Shown: positions 26,129-35,908, counted from the first letter of the stretch. The stretch is DNA of 64,000 nucleotides from Vibrio bivalvicida (GCF_001399455.2 NZ_LLEI02000091.1:1-64000); one strand, 5' to 3'. The notes: generated from the sequence alone by a model not told the origin. Made by a program: numbers and translations.

Positions 26129-26349
26129 CGAGTATTTCTCCATTTCACTGCATACGGAGCAGTGGTGAAAATTTGAAGCGCGATTTATACCAAAAAATTG
26201 TGCGCTTTTACAGAGTATGAGCGGCTTTATGCCACAAAAATACGCGATACAGCGACATGCGACTACAATTTAATCAATAACTCTAGTGATCGAATCTTCA
26301 ACTACTGATTATATAAACAGATGTATTTGTTGTTGAGAGAAATGCCTGT

Positions 26350-27018
26350 ATGCAAACCGTACACCTAACCAATCAACCCTTTGTTTTTTCTTCTATCACA
26401 GTGAAGTGGCTAACTGGCATCTTCACCCTAGGATGTCTTTTTCTACTACTCTACGCACCGGGGTGGCAACAGGCGCTGCTTACCGCTGTAACGGTTGCTG
26501 CACTGATAGGTTTTGGATATGTGCTAGTTTTAAAAAGTACCGTCCGATTCACTCTGACAGCGACTCATTTCCAGCAACACCTATTCAAAGGCGGATGGGT
26601 TATAAAGTGGACAAACGTGCAAAAGATTGGCATTTGTACCTATGAGCAAGAGGGGTGGCATCAATCTTTACCTTGGATCGGGATAAAACTAAAGCACTAC
26701 TCGCCTTATTTGACCAGTATCTGCCCACGTGTCGCTACGGAGATATTACTCAGCCAACGAGCTCTTCTATACCTAGGTGCAAAACAACATCAACAAGGGC
26801 AAGATTTTGAAGACATCGTACTCGACTCACATGCTTACCTGAATTCAGATGGCAGAGAGTTTAAAGGTTTATTGGCCATGTTGGCGAACAGAATGAGGTA
26901 TCAGCGAGAGTATTATGATTACGACATTTTTATTTCCACCAATGATTTAGACCGATCACCAGAGGAGTTTGTTGGACTGTTACGTCGATACTTAGCCGCC
27001 GCTGAGCCAAACACATAA
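26350..27018 (+). CDS. DUF2982 family membrane protein
   Basis: 222 aa. Two N-terminal helices (about 20-36 and 43-62) are followed by a cytoplasmic domain with FKGGWVIKWTNVQKIGICTY and a YYDYDIFISTNDLDRSPEEF block, consistent with DUF2982. No function is known. Divergent from the winged-helix-like gene. Confidence 0.75.
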   Translation: MQTVHLTNQPFVFSSITVKWLTGIFTLGCLFLLLYAPGWQQALLTAVTVAALIGFGYVLVLKSTVRFTLTATHFQQHLFKGGWVIKWTNVQKIGICTYEQEGWHQSLPWIGIKLKHYSPYLTSICPRVATEILLSQRALLYLGAKQHQQGQDFEDIVLDSHAYLNSDGREFKGLLAMLANRMRYQREYYDYDIFISTNDLDRSPEEFVGLLRRYLAAAEPNT

Positions 27019-27020
27019 AA

Positions 27021-27040
27021 AAGGCCGCATCTGCGACCTT
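27021..27040. terminator. Bidirectional terminator, DUF2982 / gloC
   Basis: AAGGCCGCA pairs with TGCGACCTT (one mismatch), flanked by A6 and T-rich sequence between convergent genes. Confidence 0.65.
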
Positions 27041-27062
27041 AGTAAAAATTTGCTCATCTTTG

Positions 27063-27719
27063 TTAATACAAAGGCATTTCATCAGCGACAAAAGGATTTG
27101 ATGCGCGCTCGCGTCCAAATGTAGATTCAGGGCCGTGGCCAGGTACAAAGCGAACATCATTCCCCAGTGGCCACAACTTACCCTTGATTGAAGCAATCAG
27201 GGTATCAAAGTCTCCTTTGGGAAAATCGGTGCGGCCTACCGAGCCGTTAAACAGTACGTCACCCACAAAGGCAAGTTTGGATTCTTCACTGAATAAGACA
27301 ACGTGACCTGGAGTGTGCCCCGGCGTATGGATAACGTCCATAACTTGATTACCAAAAGTAATTTTATCCCCCTCACTCAGCCACTGGCTTGGTTCAAACG
27401 CTTCGGTTAGCGGGAATCCAAACATCTTGCTTTGACCTTCAAGGCCTTGCAACCAAAAATTATCGTCTTTATGAGGGCCAACGATGTCAACACCACCGAG
27501 TTCGCGAGACAAAGGTTCCGTCCCCCCAACGTGATCAAGGTGACCATGAGTCAACACAAGATTTACCACCTCAACACCAAGCTCTTTTATCAACATTGCT
27601 AGCTGTTTAACATCACCGCCAGGATCGACGACAATACCTTCCATTGTTTCATCACACCAAACGATGGAACAATTCTGCGAAAAAGAAGTGACGGGAACGA
27701 CTTGGTACTTAAGAGACAT
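27063..27719 (-). CDS. gloC: MBL-fold hydrolase, glyoxalase II-like (YcbL/GloC)
   Basis: 218 aa. Metallo-beta-lactamase motifs are THGHLDHVGG (about 59-68), HTPGHTPGHVV, FVGDVLFNGSVGRTDF and PGHGPESTFGRE, as in E. coli YcbL (GloC), a type II glyoxalase hydrolysing S-D-lactoylglutathione-like thioesters. The order ldtD-mepK-gloC is the same as E. coli ycbB-ycbK-ycbL, which supports the name. Confidence 0.85.
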   Translation of the reverse strand: MSLKYQVVPVTSFSQNCSIVWCDETMEGIVVDPGGDVKQLAMLIKELGVEVVNLVLTHGHLDHVGGTEPLSRELGGVDIVGPHKDDNFWLQGLEGQSKMFGFPLTEAFEPSQWLSEGDKITFGNQVMDVIHTPGHTPGHVVLFSEESKLAFVGDVLFNGSVGRTDFPKGDFDTLIASIKGKLWPLGNDVRFVPGHGPESTFGRERASNPFVADEMPLY

Positions 27720-27798
27720 AGCTTAACCTTGATATATATCTAAACTGGCAGAACTATGACACTTGAATGCCACTTTGACAACTCTAAGCTAGGCAAGA

Positions 27799-28341
27799 TT
27801 ACGCCCAGTAGCGAACGGGGCCTGTATCGATGTGAACAAAGTTGCTCTTGGGGTAATAGCCTACGCCACCAAACCGCAAATCTCGCGCCACATCTCGAAC
27901 TTGCTTTAGGTTCACTCCATCAAGACGAAAGTCAATCGCTTGGCCTAACATATGGTAACTTTTCTTAGCGACACCACTCGACTTACCACGCAGCGCTTCA
28001 TTTGTAACGGGTGATCGATAACCCGAAATGATTTGTACTTCTGCTTCGACGCCCAGTTCTTGCTGTATTTGGCTGATATGATCAAATAGGCGTTTATCCA
28101 TGGCATGAATTTCATTGCGCCTAAAGTCACGGCATAGGTGGTTTAACCGACCCAACTCTCTATCAACATAATTGCTGCCATCGAAATAACACGTTTCAAG
28201 CGCTTCACGGGTGTGCAAATTGGTTAGTGCTAGCGAGCGAGTCTTATCTGGGTAGGATGCCCATGCCACGCCTGGAGCACAGCTCGCTACGACCAAACCA
28301 CTTCCGGCTAGTTTAATAAAATCTCGTCGGGATAATGCCAC
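27799..28341 (-). CDS. mepK: Murein endopeptidase-like YcbK/MepK
   Basis: 180 aa. It has a twin-arginine signal (SRRDFIKLAGSGLVVASCAP) and a DUF882/M15-like domain with SGYRSPVTNEAL and zinc-type motifs KKSYHMLGQAIDF (His, Asp) and NFVHIDTGPVRYW (His). E. coli MepK cleaves peptidoglycan cross-links, including 3-3 bonds. Sits between ldtD and gloC. Confidence 0.87.
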   Translation of the reverse strand: MALSRRDFIKLAGSGLVVASCAPGVAWASYPDKTRSLALTNLHTREALETCYFDGSNYVDRELGRLNHLCRDFRRNEIHAMDKRLFDHISQIQQELGVEAEVQIISGYRSPVTNEALRGKSSGVAKKSYHMLGQAIDFRLDGVNLKQVRDVARDLRFGGVGYYPKSNFVHIDTGPVRYWA

Positions 28342-28523
28342 TTTAAAATTCCTTCACAAATCGTTGCTCAAACGTGTCAAACGGCGACACTACCGAACTC
28401 TCTTGTGAAGTGCAAATGCATAAAACATGCTCAAAGTCACACTAAGTGAGCATTTTTTTGCTTAACTATTGAACCTATTGGTAAAAATAATTTTAAGTTG
28501 CAAAGGTAAAGATACCGTCAACT

Positions 28524-30095
28524 TTAGCCCTTTGTGTAACGAAATCTGTCTAAACGGTAAATATCTTCCCTGTAGTGGACATTCCCTTCCTCATACCATG
28601 CCGTTTGATAAATAATATGGACTGGTATGTGACTTTTTAAAGGAATCGCTTGGTTAGGAACCGGGGGAACTGGTTCGCTCTCCTCACTGTTTGCATCTTC
28701 TTCAAGCTCCAAACCTTGAGTTTCTAGCAGTGTTACAGCAAAAAGATCAGCGTTCTCAACTCGAATACATCCTGAACTAAATGCTCGTTGCGTTTCATCG
28801 AACAACCCCTTACTTGGGGTATCGTGAAGGTATATGGCTCTGCGATTAGGTGTATTGAATTTATATAAACCTAACGCATTAGCATTACCTGATAACTGAG
28901 TCATCCGATAAGGAAATGAACTTGGCCTTAGGTTTTCCCAGTCGATTTCTTCTGGGTTCACAATGTCTTCAGAGCCCCACTTAGGAACAATCTTAATGTT
29001 TTGCCTAGTTAAGTAGTCAATATCTTCTTTCACCTTGGGGATAATGTCCTCAACCATAATTTTCCACGGGACATTCCAAGTTGGGTTTAGAATAAGCGAA
29101 TCTAAGTTGGTGTTCATAACCGGAGTGGGTCTTCCTTTACGACCAACGACCACCTTGGATGCAAAAACTTGCTCTCCGGCCGACCAATACTTCATTTCAA
29201 AGCTTGGCACGTTCACTACAATAATTGTTTCACGTTGCACTGGCCAATAACGGATACGTTCGGCGTTAATCGCCAATATAGAGAGACGCTTCTCAATCGA
29301 CAAATTTAACCACGCTATCGTCGCCGGGCCAATGACGCCATCTTCTGCCAATCCATGTAGCCGCTGGAACTGTTTTATGGCGGTTTCTAGCGTGCTATCA
29401 AACCAAGTCACATCTTTTCTTACGTCGAGAATATTGACGTCGACAACTTCAAGTCGTTGTAACAAAACATCTCTGTTATTTAGCTTGTCGCCAATTGTTT
29501 TAATACCAACCTGCTCGTAAAGCGGCATATTGAGCTTTTGAAACTTGATTAGGTGTAGGTACGTATCAATCAGATATTGATAGCCTGCCGAGTCAGGAGT
29601 ATAGCGATCAATTAAATCACCTAATGACTGTTGGGCAATGGCTCTGTGGGTGGCGATAAGTGAACTGTTTGGGGGCAAAGGTAAGGGATACGCTACCTTT
29701 CTACCAAAAAACCATTCACTCCCCTTAGTTTTTGCACTCTCGGCGTAACTAAGATAAAGAAGCAGTGTATCTGTCGCCAACACATCGTATTCAAACCAGC
29801 GATTGCTTTTGCGATAAAACTGTAAATAGCTCAGTTGACGCGAGAATAAAGTGCTAAGACTTGCGTGGTGAATAACCTCGAGTTGAAATTCGAGTTTACT
29901 GCTTTGCTGAAGGTCAAACCAAATCATCTGGGAGCTATTGTTGCGGTAGATTCCCTCAACTACAGCAGGATATTGAAGCAATCGGTGAAGCTGGCTATCT
30001 GGTTCAAGCCAACCAATTTGATTAAAATACTGTGTTGCAAAGCTCGTCGATGGAGTAAGGCACAGCACCAACAACCAACAAGTCCACTTTCCCAT
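28524..30095 (-). CDS. ldtD: L,D-transpeptidase (LdtD/YcbB type)
   Basis: About 523 aa from the ATG at 30095, which starts a clear signal peptide (WTCWLLVLCLTPSTSFA). The frame extends to 30149, but a GGGGG stretch upstream of 30095 fits better. Domains are an N-terminal helical region, a peptidoglycan-binding domain (LQRLHGLAEDGVIGPATIAW) and a YkuD catalytic domain with YLHDTPSKGLF and FSSGCIRVEN (catalytic Cys about 443). It makes 3-3 cross-links in peptidoglycan. First gene of the ldtD-mepK-gloC block. Confidence 0.88.
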   Translation of the reverse strand: MGKWTCWLLVLCLTPSTSFATQYFNQIGWLEPDSQLHRLLQYPAVVEGIYRNNSSQMIWFDLQQSSKLEFQLEVIHHASLSTLFSRQLSYLQFYRKSNRWFEYDVLATDTLLLYLSYAESAKTKGSEWFFGRKVAYPLPLPPNSSLIATHRAIAQQSLGDLIDRYTPDSAGYQYLIDTYLHLIKFQKLNMPLYEQVGIKTIGDKLNNRDVLLQRLEVVDVNILDVRKDVTWFDSTLETAIKQFQRLHGLAEDGVIGPATIAWLNLSIEKRLSILAINAERIRYWPVQRETIIVVNVPSFEMKYWSAGEQVFASKVVVGRKGRPTPVMNTNLDSLILNPTWNVPWKIMVEDIIPKVKEDIDYLTRQNIKIVPKWGSEDIVNPEEIDWENLRPSSFPYRMTQLSGNANALGLYKFNTPNRRAIYLHDTPSKGLFDETQRAFSSGCIRVENADLFAVTLLETQGLELEEDANSEESEPVPPVPNQAIPLKSHIPVHIIYQTAWYEEGNVHYREDIYRLDRFRYTKG

Positions 30096-30203
30096 TGCTC
30101 TGCCCCCTACCATGCTTCGAATATAAAGTATGGCAGAGTTCCAGACCAAGAGTGTGACTTGTTTTTGAAACTTTTGTCAGCCTCTCCATTTTTGCTATAT
30201 TTA

Positions 30204-31286
30204 CTAACTAATTACAGACCAATGGTTATCCCATTGAATGCCTGAACGAATAACTTGCTTATCTCCTGGCTCAAGTTGACTCACCACGCCTCCTGCACCT
30301 GAACTGACCTTAAACTCCTTTCCTTGCACCACGACACCAGAAGCGTCGGGAAGTGGTGATAGCTCAACGAGTTTCTGCGAATGTTTAGACCAAATACCAT
30401 AACAATTACCCCTTGGAGAGGTAGCAAGTATCCAGTTTTCTGTCGCGGCAATGCTCGCAATATAATGATTAAAACGTGCCCACTGTTCTGGTTCCGCTTT
30501 AAGGGGTACAAACTCCCCACCAAAAGTATGCATTGCAAGCAGCGACGGATATTCATCAGGCTCTCCCCGATATTGCTGTCCGCACAGCACGGTTTTAGAC
30601 CCATCATGAGCCAAATGACGAATACTCAGCTTGTGATCCTGCAACCCGACCTGTTCGATAAGGTGGCCATTTGGATCAAGGTAGCTCAAGCTTGGTACCA
30701 TAGTATTGAGATTAAGCGGTTCTCTTCCGTTGGTATGAACACCACCGACACCAACGGCTAAAGAATCATCGGGCATCACAATCACTTCATGGGGCCCTAG
30801 GCCAAAGCCTGTAAATTCGGCGACCTTCTCGTAGCCTGCGGTAACGTCATAGACACCGATAATTCCTCGGCTAGTACCACGCTCTCCTTCCGTCGCGTAC
30901 AACCATTTACCATCATTAGAAAACGCCCCATGGCCATAATAATGTCGCTTGGTGTCTGCAACACGGAGCTTTATCGTTTCACCCGTCTGGTAATTGAATA
31001 CTTGAAAGTAGCTGCCGGGACGACGAGCAAAAGCAACCGCGTGTTCAAGATCCGAATTAGAGGCAACACCATGACCTCGCTCAGGTAGTGCGACTTGCCT
31101 TATAGGTATGCCGTTTTGGTTCGCAACCACTGCATTAAACCGATTTCGCCCAGAAACCGAACACCCTATCAATACTGGCTTAGCGTCTTGTGTCGACGTC
31201 GACGTCGACACACACCCTGCCAACGGGTAAGCCGCTCCCAACAATGCGGCTTTAAGTAATGAACGTCGCGTGTTATCAGTCACCAT
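30204..31286 (-). CDS. DUF1513 domain lipoprotein of the iron cluster
   Basis: 360 aa. It has a twin-arginine-like start (TRRSLLKAALLG) with a lipobox LAGC, then a Ser-Thr repeat (STSTST) before a beta-propeller-like domain (HYYGHGAFSNDGKWLYATEG, GPHEVIVMPDD) typical of DUF1513. It overlaps the end of the second imelysin gene by 11 bases. Members usually occur with imelysins and di-heme oxidoreductases; the biochemical role is unknown. Confidence 0.85.
   Translation of the reverse strand: MVTDNTRRSLLKAALLGAAYPLAGCVSTSTSTQDAKPVLIGCSVSGRNRFNAVVANQNGIPIRQVALPERGHGVASNSDLEHAVAFARRPGSYFQVFNYQTGETIKLRVADTKRHYYGHGAFSNDGKWLYATEGERGTSRGIIGVYDVTAGYEKVAEFTGFGLGPHEVIVMPDDSLAVGVGGVHTNGREPLNLNTMVPSLSYLDPNGHLIEQVGLQDHKLSIRHLAHDGSKTVLCGQQYRGEPDEYPSLLAMHTFGGEFVPLKAEPEQWARFNHYIASIAATENWILATSPRGNCYGIWSKHSQKLVELSPLPDASGVVVQGKEFKVSSGAGGVVSQLEPGDKQVIRSGIQWDNHWSVIS
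31191..31210. repeat. Three GTCGAC units forming a 20-bp palindrome
   Basis: TGTCGACGTCGACGTCGACA is self-complementary and encodes the STSTST linker just after the lipobox Cys of the DUF1513 protein. Unit number could vary by slippage without changing frame. Confidence 0.7.
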
Positions 31287-32310
31287 CTGTTGCGTTAAAC
31301 CCTATAATCACACCCAATTCAATCGCGACCTCTTCATGGATCAAGTATTTAAGCTGCTCTAGCTTGTTGTACTGTGAGTAAGCCTTCTGATAACCCTTTT
31401 TCGTTTGTAGCATATCAAACAAACTTTCGTCAGTCGGCCATGTTTCAATCGTCATGGCAAACTGATTGGAAATGCGGTCAGCGAGGTTGGCTTTACCTTT
31501 TTCACGCAATAATGCATCCAACCCTTCTCCATTAGCTAAATAGAGCAAATTCATTGCTTCAACATTGGCTTTCAAGTTTTGCATTGATGTTTCAGAGCGC
31601 CAAGACTCTGAAAAATATGGACGTGGTTTACCAAAATTCGCCAGTGGACGGCTCATTTTTTTCATGCTGTACTCGAGCTGATTGGAAAGCAATGCGATGT
31701 ATTCAGACTCCCACTGCTTTTCATCAAGATCAGCCCACGGGTTTGTTCCCCACGCCTGGGCAATTTTATCTGCATTGATTTCAATATTTTTGCTGATCGC
31801 TTGTGCGGTATCACAAGTTACTGCGCTGCCGGATAAATTGGATGCTTTGTCATAAAGTAACCATTCGATAGAGCCCAAACCTTGAACCGTGACACTTTGT
31901 TGAGCGATATCTTGCTGAGACCAAGCCAACGGCCTATTGATCAAACGGCTCATCTTGCGCCCAGTGGTGTTCTTTTTATCTGGCCAAAACTGTATGTTCC
32001 AGCTTTGGGCCAAAGCCAATTCTGGCCCACGTTCTTGACCCTGCAATGCCATCCAAGTCAGCATGGTTTGGTGCCACTGTTCTTCTACGCTATCCAGATC
32101 AGTAGAAGACGCACAGTAAGCCGATATCGACGCAGATAACTTCGAGGATTCATGTCTGAAAGCTTGTGCGGACGCAAACTCCACTTCATAAACACCTTGG
32201 CTAAGATGGTTAGTGCTCTGCGGCAATGTTTGGTCTGTCTGTGTTCCTTGACAGCCACTTAGCGCAGTAATAATCGCAGCATTTAACACATAATGTTTCT
32301 GTTTCATCAT
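31276..32310 (-). CDS. Imelysin family lipoprotein
   Basis: 344 aa with a signal peptide and lipobox-like LSGC (Cys about 20). The imelysin fold is suggested by RPLAWSQQDIAQQ and GLGSIEWLLYD, a variant of the GxHxxE motif in which the His is not evident. A role in periplasmic iron handling is inferred from the cluster. Second imelysin of the operon. Confidence 0.85.
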   Translation of the reverse strand: MMKQKHYVLNAAIITALSGCQGTQTDQTLPQSTNHLSQGVYEVEFASAQAFRHESSKLSASISAYCASSTDLDSVEEQWHQTMLTWMALQGQERGPELALAQSWNIQFWPDKKNTTGRKMSRLINRPLAWSQQDIAQQSVTVQGLGSIEWLLYDKASNLSGSAVTCDTAQAISKNIEINADKIAQAWGTNPWADLDEKQWESEYIALLSNQLEYSMKKMSRPLANFGKPRPYFSESWRSETSMQNLKANVEAMNLLYLANGEGLDALLREKGKANLADRISNQFAMTIETWPTDESLFDMLQTKKGYQKAYSQYNKLEQLKYLIHEEVAIELGVIIGFNATDGD

Positions 32311-32316
32311 TGAATC

Positions 32317-33708
32317 CTATAAAGAGTTCAAGAAAGCAATCAGTGCGTCTCTTTCTTTCTGGTTAAACTTCAACACGTCCTGTTTGGACGCTTCAGCTTC
32401 TCCACCGTGCCATAATACCGCTTCCATTAAATTGCGCGCTCGTCCATCGTGCAGGAAGTATGTGTGATCATTCACCTCTTGAGTGTAACCGATCCCCCAT
32501 AGAGGTTGAGTTCGCCACTCTTGCCCATTAGCCAAATACTCTGGACGGTTGTCTGCAAGACCTGGCCCCATATCATGCAACAGCATATCCGTGTATGGAT
32601 GAATGGTTTGATTGGACAATGCGGGTAGATTCTCGCGAGGCCCCGTTTGTATATTAGTTTTATGGCAGCTATCACAGCCCACTTTCGCAAACAGTTCTTG
32701 GCCTAGCTTCACCTCTGGTTTATCTACATTACGACGAATCGGGACTGCTAGGTGCTGAGAGTAAAACTCTACGAATTCTAAAATATTGTCACTCACTTCC
32801 GGCGAGCCACCATTTGGTAAATCATCACAAATTGACTGCTTAGACGTACAGTTTTCATTAGGGAACAAGTTGCTCGTTAAGCCAACATCGCCATTAAAAG
32901 CCGCTGCATTTTGTTGCATTAGGTTTGGTTGACCAGCTTTCCAGCCAAAACGACCAATCGCAAAGTCTTTGGCGCGCACATCCCAAACAACGTTTACCTT
33001 GCCTGAGATACCATCACCATTTTTGTCTTGCTCATCAGCCCAAGCTTTAAGTGTTTCATCTGGGATACTTTCGAGCAAGCCCAGTCCAATCATCGGGGGG
33101 GCTACTCGAGCTGACATTTGAGTATCTGGATGCATCTTCCCGTAGCCTAAATTCGTAATCGAAAGGTTTGGTTTGCGCAGCGTGACCACTGTACCATCGG
33201 CGAATGTTACTGGTGCATCTGTGTAAGTTATGTCGATTGAGCCTTCTGGTGTTTTATCTTGAAGTGCAAAATCTTGTAGCTGACCACCATAAGTCGGTTC
33301 AGGGATCACACCGTCTTTGATGAAGGTTTTCTTTTGCTCAGGCGTCATAGCAGGAATACTTAAGCGCACTAGCATCGAAACGGCATGTATATCACCCTCT
33401 TCTGGTGGGTGACCACGCCCGTCCTTAATGTGACAATTCTGACAACCATTAGTATTAAATAATGGCCCTAAACCATCACGGGCATCGGTAGACGCTGGTG
33501 CCTGCACCCAAGGGTTTCGAAAGAAACTATTACCCACACTAAAATCTAAGCGTTTGGACATGGGGAGGTTTCCAGCAGGAAGTGAGAATGCGTTAGCGCC
33601 ATCTTTTTTAACCGAGGTGTCACCACCAGACTTAACATCATAAGCAAATGCTGAAGACGCACTAATTGCGAAAAGGCTTGCAAGGACAGTGTTCATGTAC
33701 AACTTCAT
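32317..33708 (-). CDS. Di-heme oxidoreductase family protein (DUF1111)
   Basis: 463 aa with a signal peptide (about 22 aa). Two CxxCH motifs are present: CQNCH (about 93) and CDSCH (about 347). FFLHDGRARNLMEAVLWHGG near the C-terminus is the thiol-oxidoreductase-like signature of DUF1111. Probably a periplasmic electron-transfer or ferroxidase-type partner of the imelysins. Lies between the two imelysin genes. Confidence 0.88.
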   Translation of the reverse strand: MKLYMNTVLASLFAISASSAFAYDVKSGGDTSVKKDGANAFSLPAGNLPMSKRLDFSVGNSFFRNPWVQAPASTDARDGLGPLFNTNGCQNCHIKDGRGHPPEEGDIHAVSMLVRLSIPAMTPEQKKTFIKDGVIPEPTYGGQLQDFALQDKTPEGSIDITYTDAPVTFADGTVVTLRKPNLSITNLGYGKMHPDTQMSARVAPPMIGLGLLESIPDETLKAWADEQDKNGDGISGKVNVVWDVRAKDFAIGRFGWKAGQPNLMQQNAAAFNGDVGLTSNLFPNENCTSKQSICDDLPNGGSPEVSDNILEFVEFYSQHLAVPIRRNVDKPEVKLGQELFAKVGCDSCHKTNIQTGPRENLPALSNQTIHPYTDMLLHDMGPGLADNRPEYLANGQEWRTQPLWGIGYTQEVNDHTYFLHDGRARNLMEAVLWHGGEAEASKQDVLKFNQKERDALIAFLNSL

Positions 33709-33786
33709 ACTAGGACTCTTTAAACAGAAATAACCTGACTTTTTAAATGGGAATAATTCTCAAAAACACAGTAAATAAGAAACGGC

Positions 33787-33810
33787 AAAAGGGCTCAATT
33801 GAGCCCTTTT
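33787..33810 (-). terminator. Terminator or attenuator after the first imelysin gene
   Basis: A perfect palindrome AAAAGGGCTCAATTGAGCCCTTTT sits 20 bases after the stop at 33830. The downstream genes then depend on readthrough or a second promoter, giving higher expression of the first imelysin. Confidence 0.7.
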
Positions 33811-33829
33811 ATTTACTATTTGTTGTGGA

Positions 33830-35092
33830 TTAGAACTCGTGGTCAGCAGTGTCTGGATTCAAGCTGCTGATACCAACGATTTTCGCCGCACGCTCAATTT
33901 GAGTAGTTTGAGCAACCAGCGACATGATGGTGTCGTTAACAAGCGCATTGCCTTGAGTGTTACCTGCAGCTATCAACTGGTCAAAGTACTGACCGTTTTT
34001 CTCAGCGGATGTGACCAGTTGGCCTACTTGAGCACGTGTTACGTCAAACTGCTTTTGGATCTCTTTTGCAGCTTGCTTATCTTCTTGTGCCACAAGGTCA
34101 TTGATGCTTGGACCAGACAGAAGCGTACCGTCTTCACGCTTGTATAGCCCCGTATAAACGTTGTAGATCCCTTGCTCGTTGTAGTAGTGGGAGTTGTGCG
34201 TATTATCAGAGAAACAGTCGTGCTCATCTTCCGTTGAGTTTGCTTCTAGAGCGACCTTCATGCGCTCACCAGCCAACTCACCCAAAGAAAGAGAACCCAT
34301 ACCGAATAACATTTTACGCAGACCGTTATCCGCAGACTCGTTTAGAAGTTCTTCGCGGTAGTTGCCTTTAACATCAGCAGACCACTGCTTTTCCATCCAC
34401 TCTAGATCTTGAACTAGAAGTTCTGCAGCAGCTTTTAGAAACTCACCGCGACGATCACAGTTATTATTCGTACACTCTGTGCCAACAACGAAGTCAGTGT
34501 AAGCACGTTGACCTGCGCCTGCGTTAGTGCCGTTTAGATCCTGACCCCAAAGTAGGAATTCGATCGCGTGATAACCAGAAGCAACGTTTGCTTCAGAGCC
34601 ACCGACTTCATTTAGGTCAGCGATTAATTCTGGTGTAATTTTCGAAACATCAAGTTTAGAAGCGCCAATTGCTAACTCGTTGTTTGCAACGATATTAGCG
34701 TTTGCGCCTTCATTGCCTAGTTCGTATTGGTAATCTGAAGATACGTAATCAATCAAACCTTCATCAAGAGGCCATGCGTTAAGTTGACCTTCCCAATCGT
34801 CTACAATCGCGTTACCAAAACGAAATACTTCAGATTGTTGGTAAGGCACGCGAGAAGCAAGCCATACTTGTTTAACTTCTGCAAACGTCGCTGCGGTTGG
34901 ATTTGCTAAAAATGCTTCTACTGACTGATCCAAAGCTTTTGCCGTAGTAAGAGAGTCTGCAAACACCGCGTGAGCAACATCTGCATAGTGCTCTACAACT
35001 TGTTGTTTAGTTACGTTTGCGGCAAAAGCAGAACCACTAGCGATAAGTAGTGAAGCTGCTACAGATTGAGCTAATAGAGATTTTACATTCAT
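33830..35092 (-). CDS. Imelysin family protein, IrpA-like
   Basis: 420 aa with a Sec signal (cleavage after AFA, about 24). It carries the GxHxxE motif as GYHAIEFLLWGQD (about 193-205) and paired helical repeats, as in IrpA/ICMP-like imelysins. The sequence TECTNNNCDRRGEFLKAAAE is a conserved family block. A Fur box lies about 48 bases upstream, so iron-repressed expression is likely. First gene of the imelysin/DUF1111/imelysin/DUF1513 cluster. Confidence 0.9.
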   Translation of the reverse strand: MNVKSLLAQSVAASLLIASGSAFAANVTKQQVVEHYADVAHAVFADSLTTAKALDQSVEAFLANPTAATFAEVKQVWLASRVPYQQSEVFRFGNAIVDDWEGQLNAWPLDEGLIDYVSSDYQYELGNEGANANIVANNELAIGASKLDVSKITPELIADLNEVGGSEANVASGYHAIEFLLWGQDLNGTNAGAGQRAYTDFVVGTECTNNNCDRRGEFLKAAAELLVQDLEWMEKQWSADVKGNYREELLNESADNGLRKMLFGMGSLSLGELAGERMKVALEANSTEDEHDCFSDNTHNSHYYNEQGIYNVYTGLYKREDGTLLSGPSINDLVAQEDKQAAKEIQKQFDVTRAQVGQLVTSAEKNGQYFDQLIAAGNTQGNALVNDTIMSLVAQTTQIERAAKIVGISSLNPDTADHEF

Positions 35093-35139
35093 TGAAAAAG
35101 CATCCTTGTTGAGCTTAATAATTATTTTACATTCGTAGT

Positions 35140-35158
35140 GCTAATTATTATCATTTGC
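35140..35158 (-). promoter_or_regulatory. Fur box of the imelysin cluster
   Basis: The minus strand reads GCAAATGATAATAATTAGC, 15 of 19 matches to GATAATGATAATCATTATC by eye, directly upstream of the first imelysin gene. Confidence 0.7.
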
Positions 35159-35214
35159 ACCATTAGTTGCGAATAATACAAACTTACATTTTTTTTGCAA
35201 GCAGGAAACAAAAA

Positions 35215-35234
35215 AGCCTCACAAAAGTGAGGCT
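35215..35234 (-). terminator. Terminator of the GTP cyclohydrolase II gene
   Basis: The stem AGCCTCAC/GTGAGGCT is followed on the minus strand by TTTTTTG, 26 bases after the stop at 35261. Confidence 0.8.
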
Positions 35235-35260
35235 TTTATCAACATGGCTTACTTTAAGGG

Positions 35261-35908
35261 TTACACATCGAGGTTATGCTTACCATGAGACATTTTAGCT
35301 TTCAGGTAGCTCTCGTTGCCATCTTTAACATGAGCTAAAGTATTAACAACCTCGTCAATTTCTATCCCGTACTCTTCTAGATCACGTATCTTTTTTGGGT
35401 TGTTGGTTACTAATCGGATCTTTTCAACCCCTAAGGCTTTTAGCATTTGAGCGGCTTCTGTGAAATCACGTAGGTCATCTCCAAACCCTAAATGATTATT
35501 AGCTTCGTAAGTATTCATACCTTCGCTCTGCAGCTTATAAGCATCAATCTTGTTGTACAGACCAATCCCTCGCCCTTCTTGTCTTAGGTATAAAATAATT
35601 CCCCCCGACTCAGCCATGCGATTAATCGTTTCATCAAGTTGTTCACCACAATCACAGCGAGATGAGTGGAACACATCTCCAGTGAGACATTCTGAATGCA
35701 TGCGAACAAGTGGGATCGCTTGGGTTTTATCTGCTTTTTTGAAGACAACGGCAACATGCTCTTTCTCAGTTTTCAAACCGTGAAAGGAAAGTAATTCAGC
35801 ATCAATATTGCTCTTTGCACCTACTTTGAAGTCGACTCTGGCTCTTACTTCCGCCATATTTTTACTCACTTGAATCTCTGTCTTTATTATATCTGTCGCT
35901 GCATTCAT
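35261..35908 (-). CDS. ribA: GTP cyclohydrolase II
   Basis: 215 aa. The zinc-binding GDVFHSSRCDCGEQL, LRQEGRGIGLYNKIDAY and VTNNPKKI motifs are those of RibA, which opens GTP to start riboflavin synthesis. A TTG at 35911 extends the frame; GGAG eight bases before the ATG at 35908 decides the start. It is monocistronic, between its own terminator and an AT-rich promoter region, beside the iron cluster. Some vibrios carry more than one ribA; whether this is the only copy cannot be seen here. Confidence 0.93.
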   Translation of the reverse strand: MNAATDIIKTEIQVSKNMAEVRARVDFKVGAKSNIDAELLSFHGLKTEKEHVAVVFKKADKTQAIPLVRMHSECLTGDVFHSSRCDCGEQLDETINRMAESGGIILYLRQEGRGIGLYNKIDAYKLQSEGMNTYEANNHLGFGDDLRDFTEAAQMLKALGVEKIRLVTNNPKKIRDLEEYGIEIDEVVNTLAHVKDGNESYLKAKMSHGKHNLDV

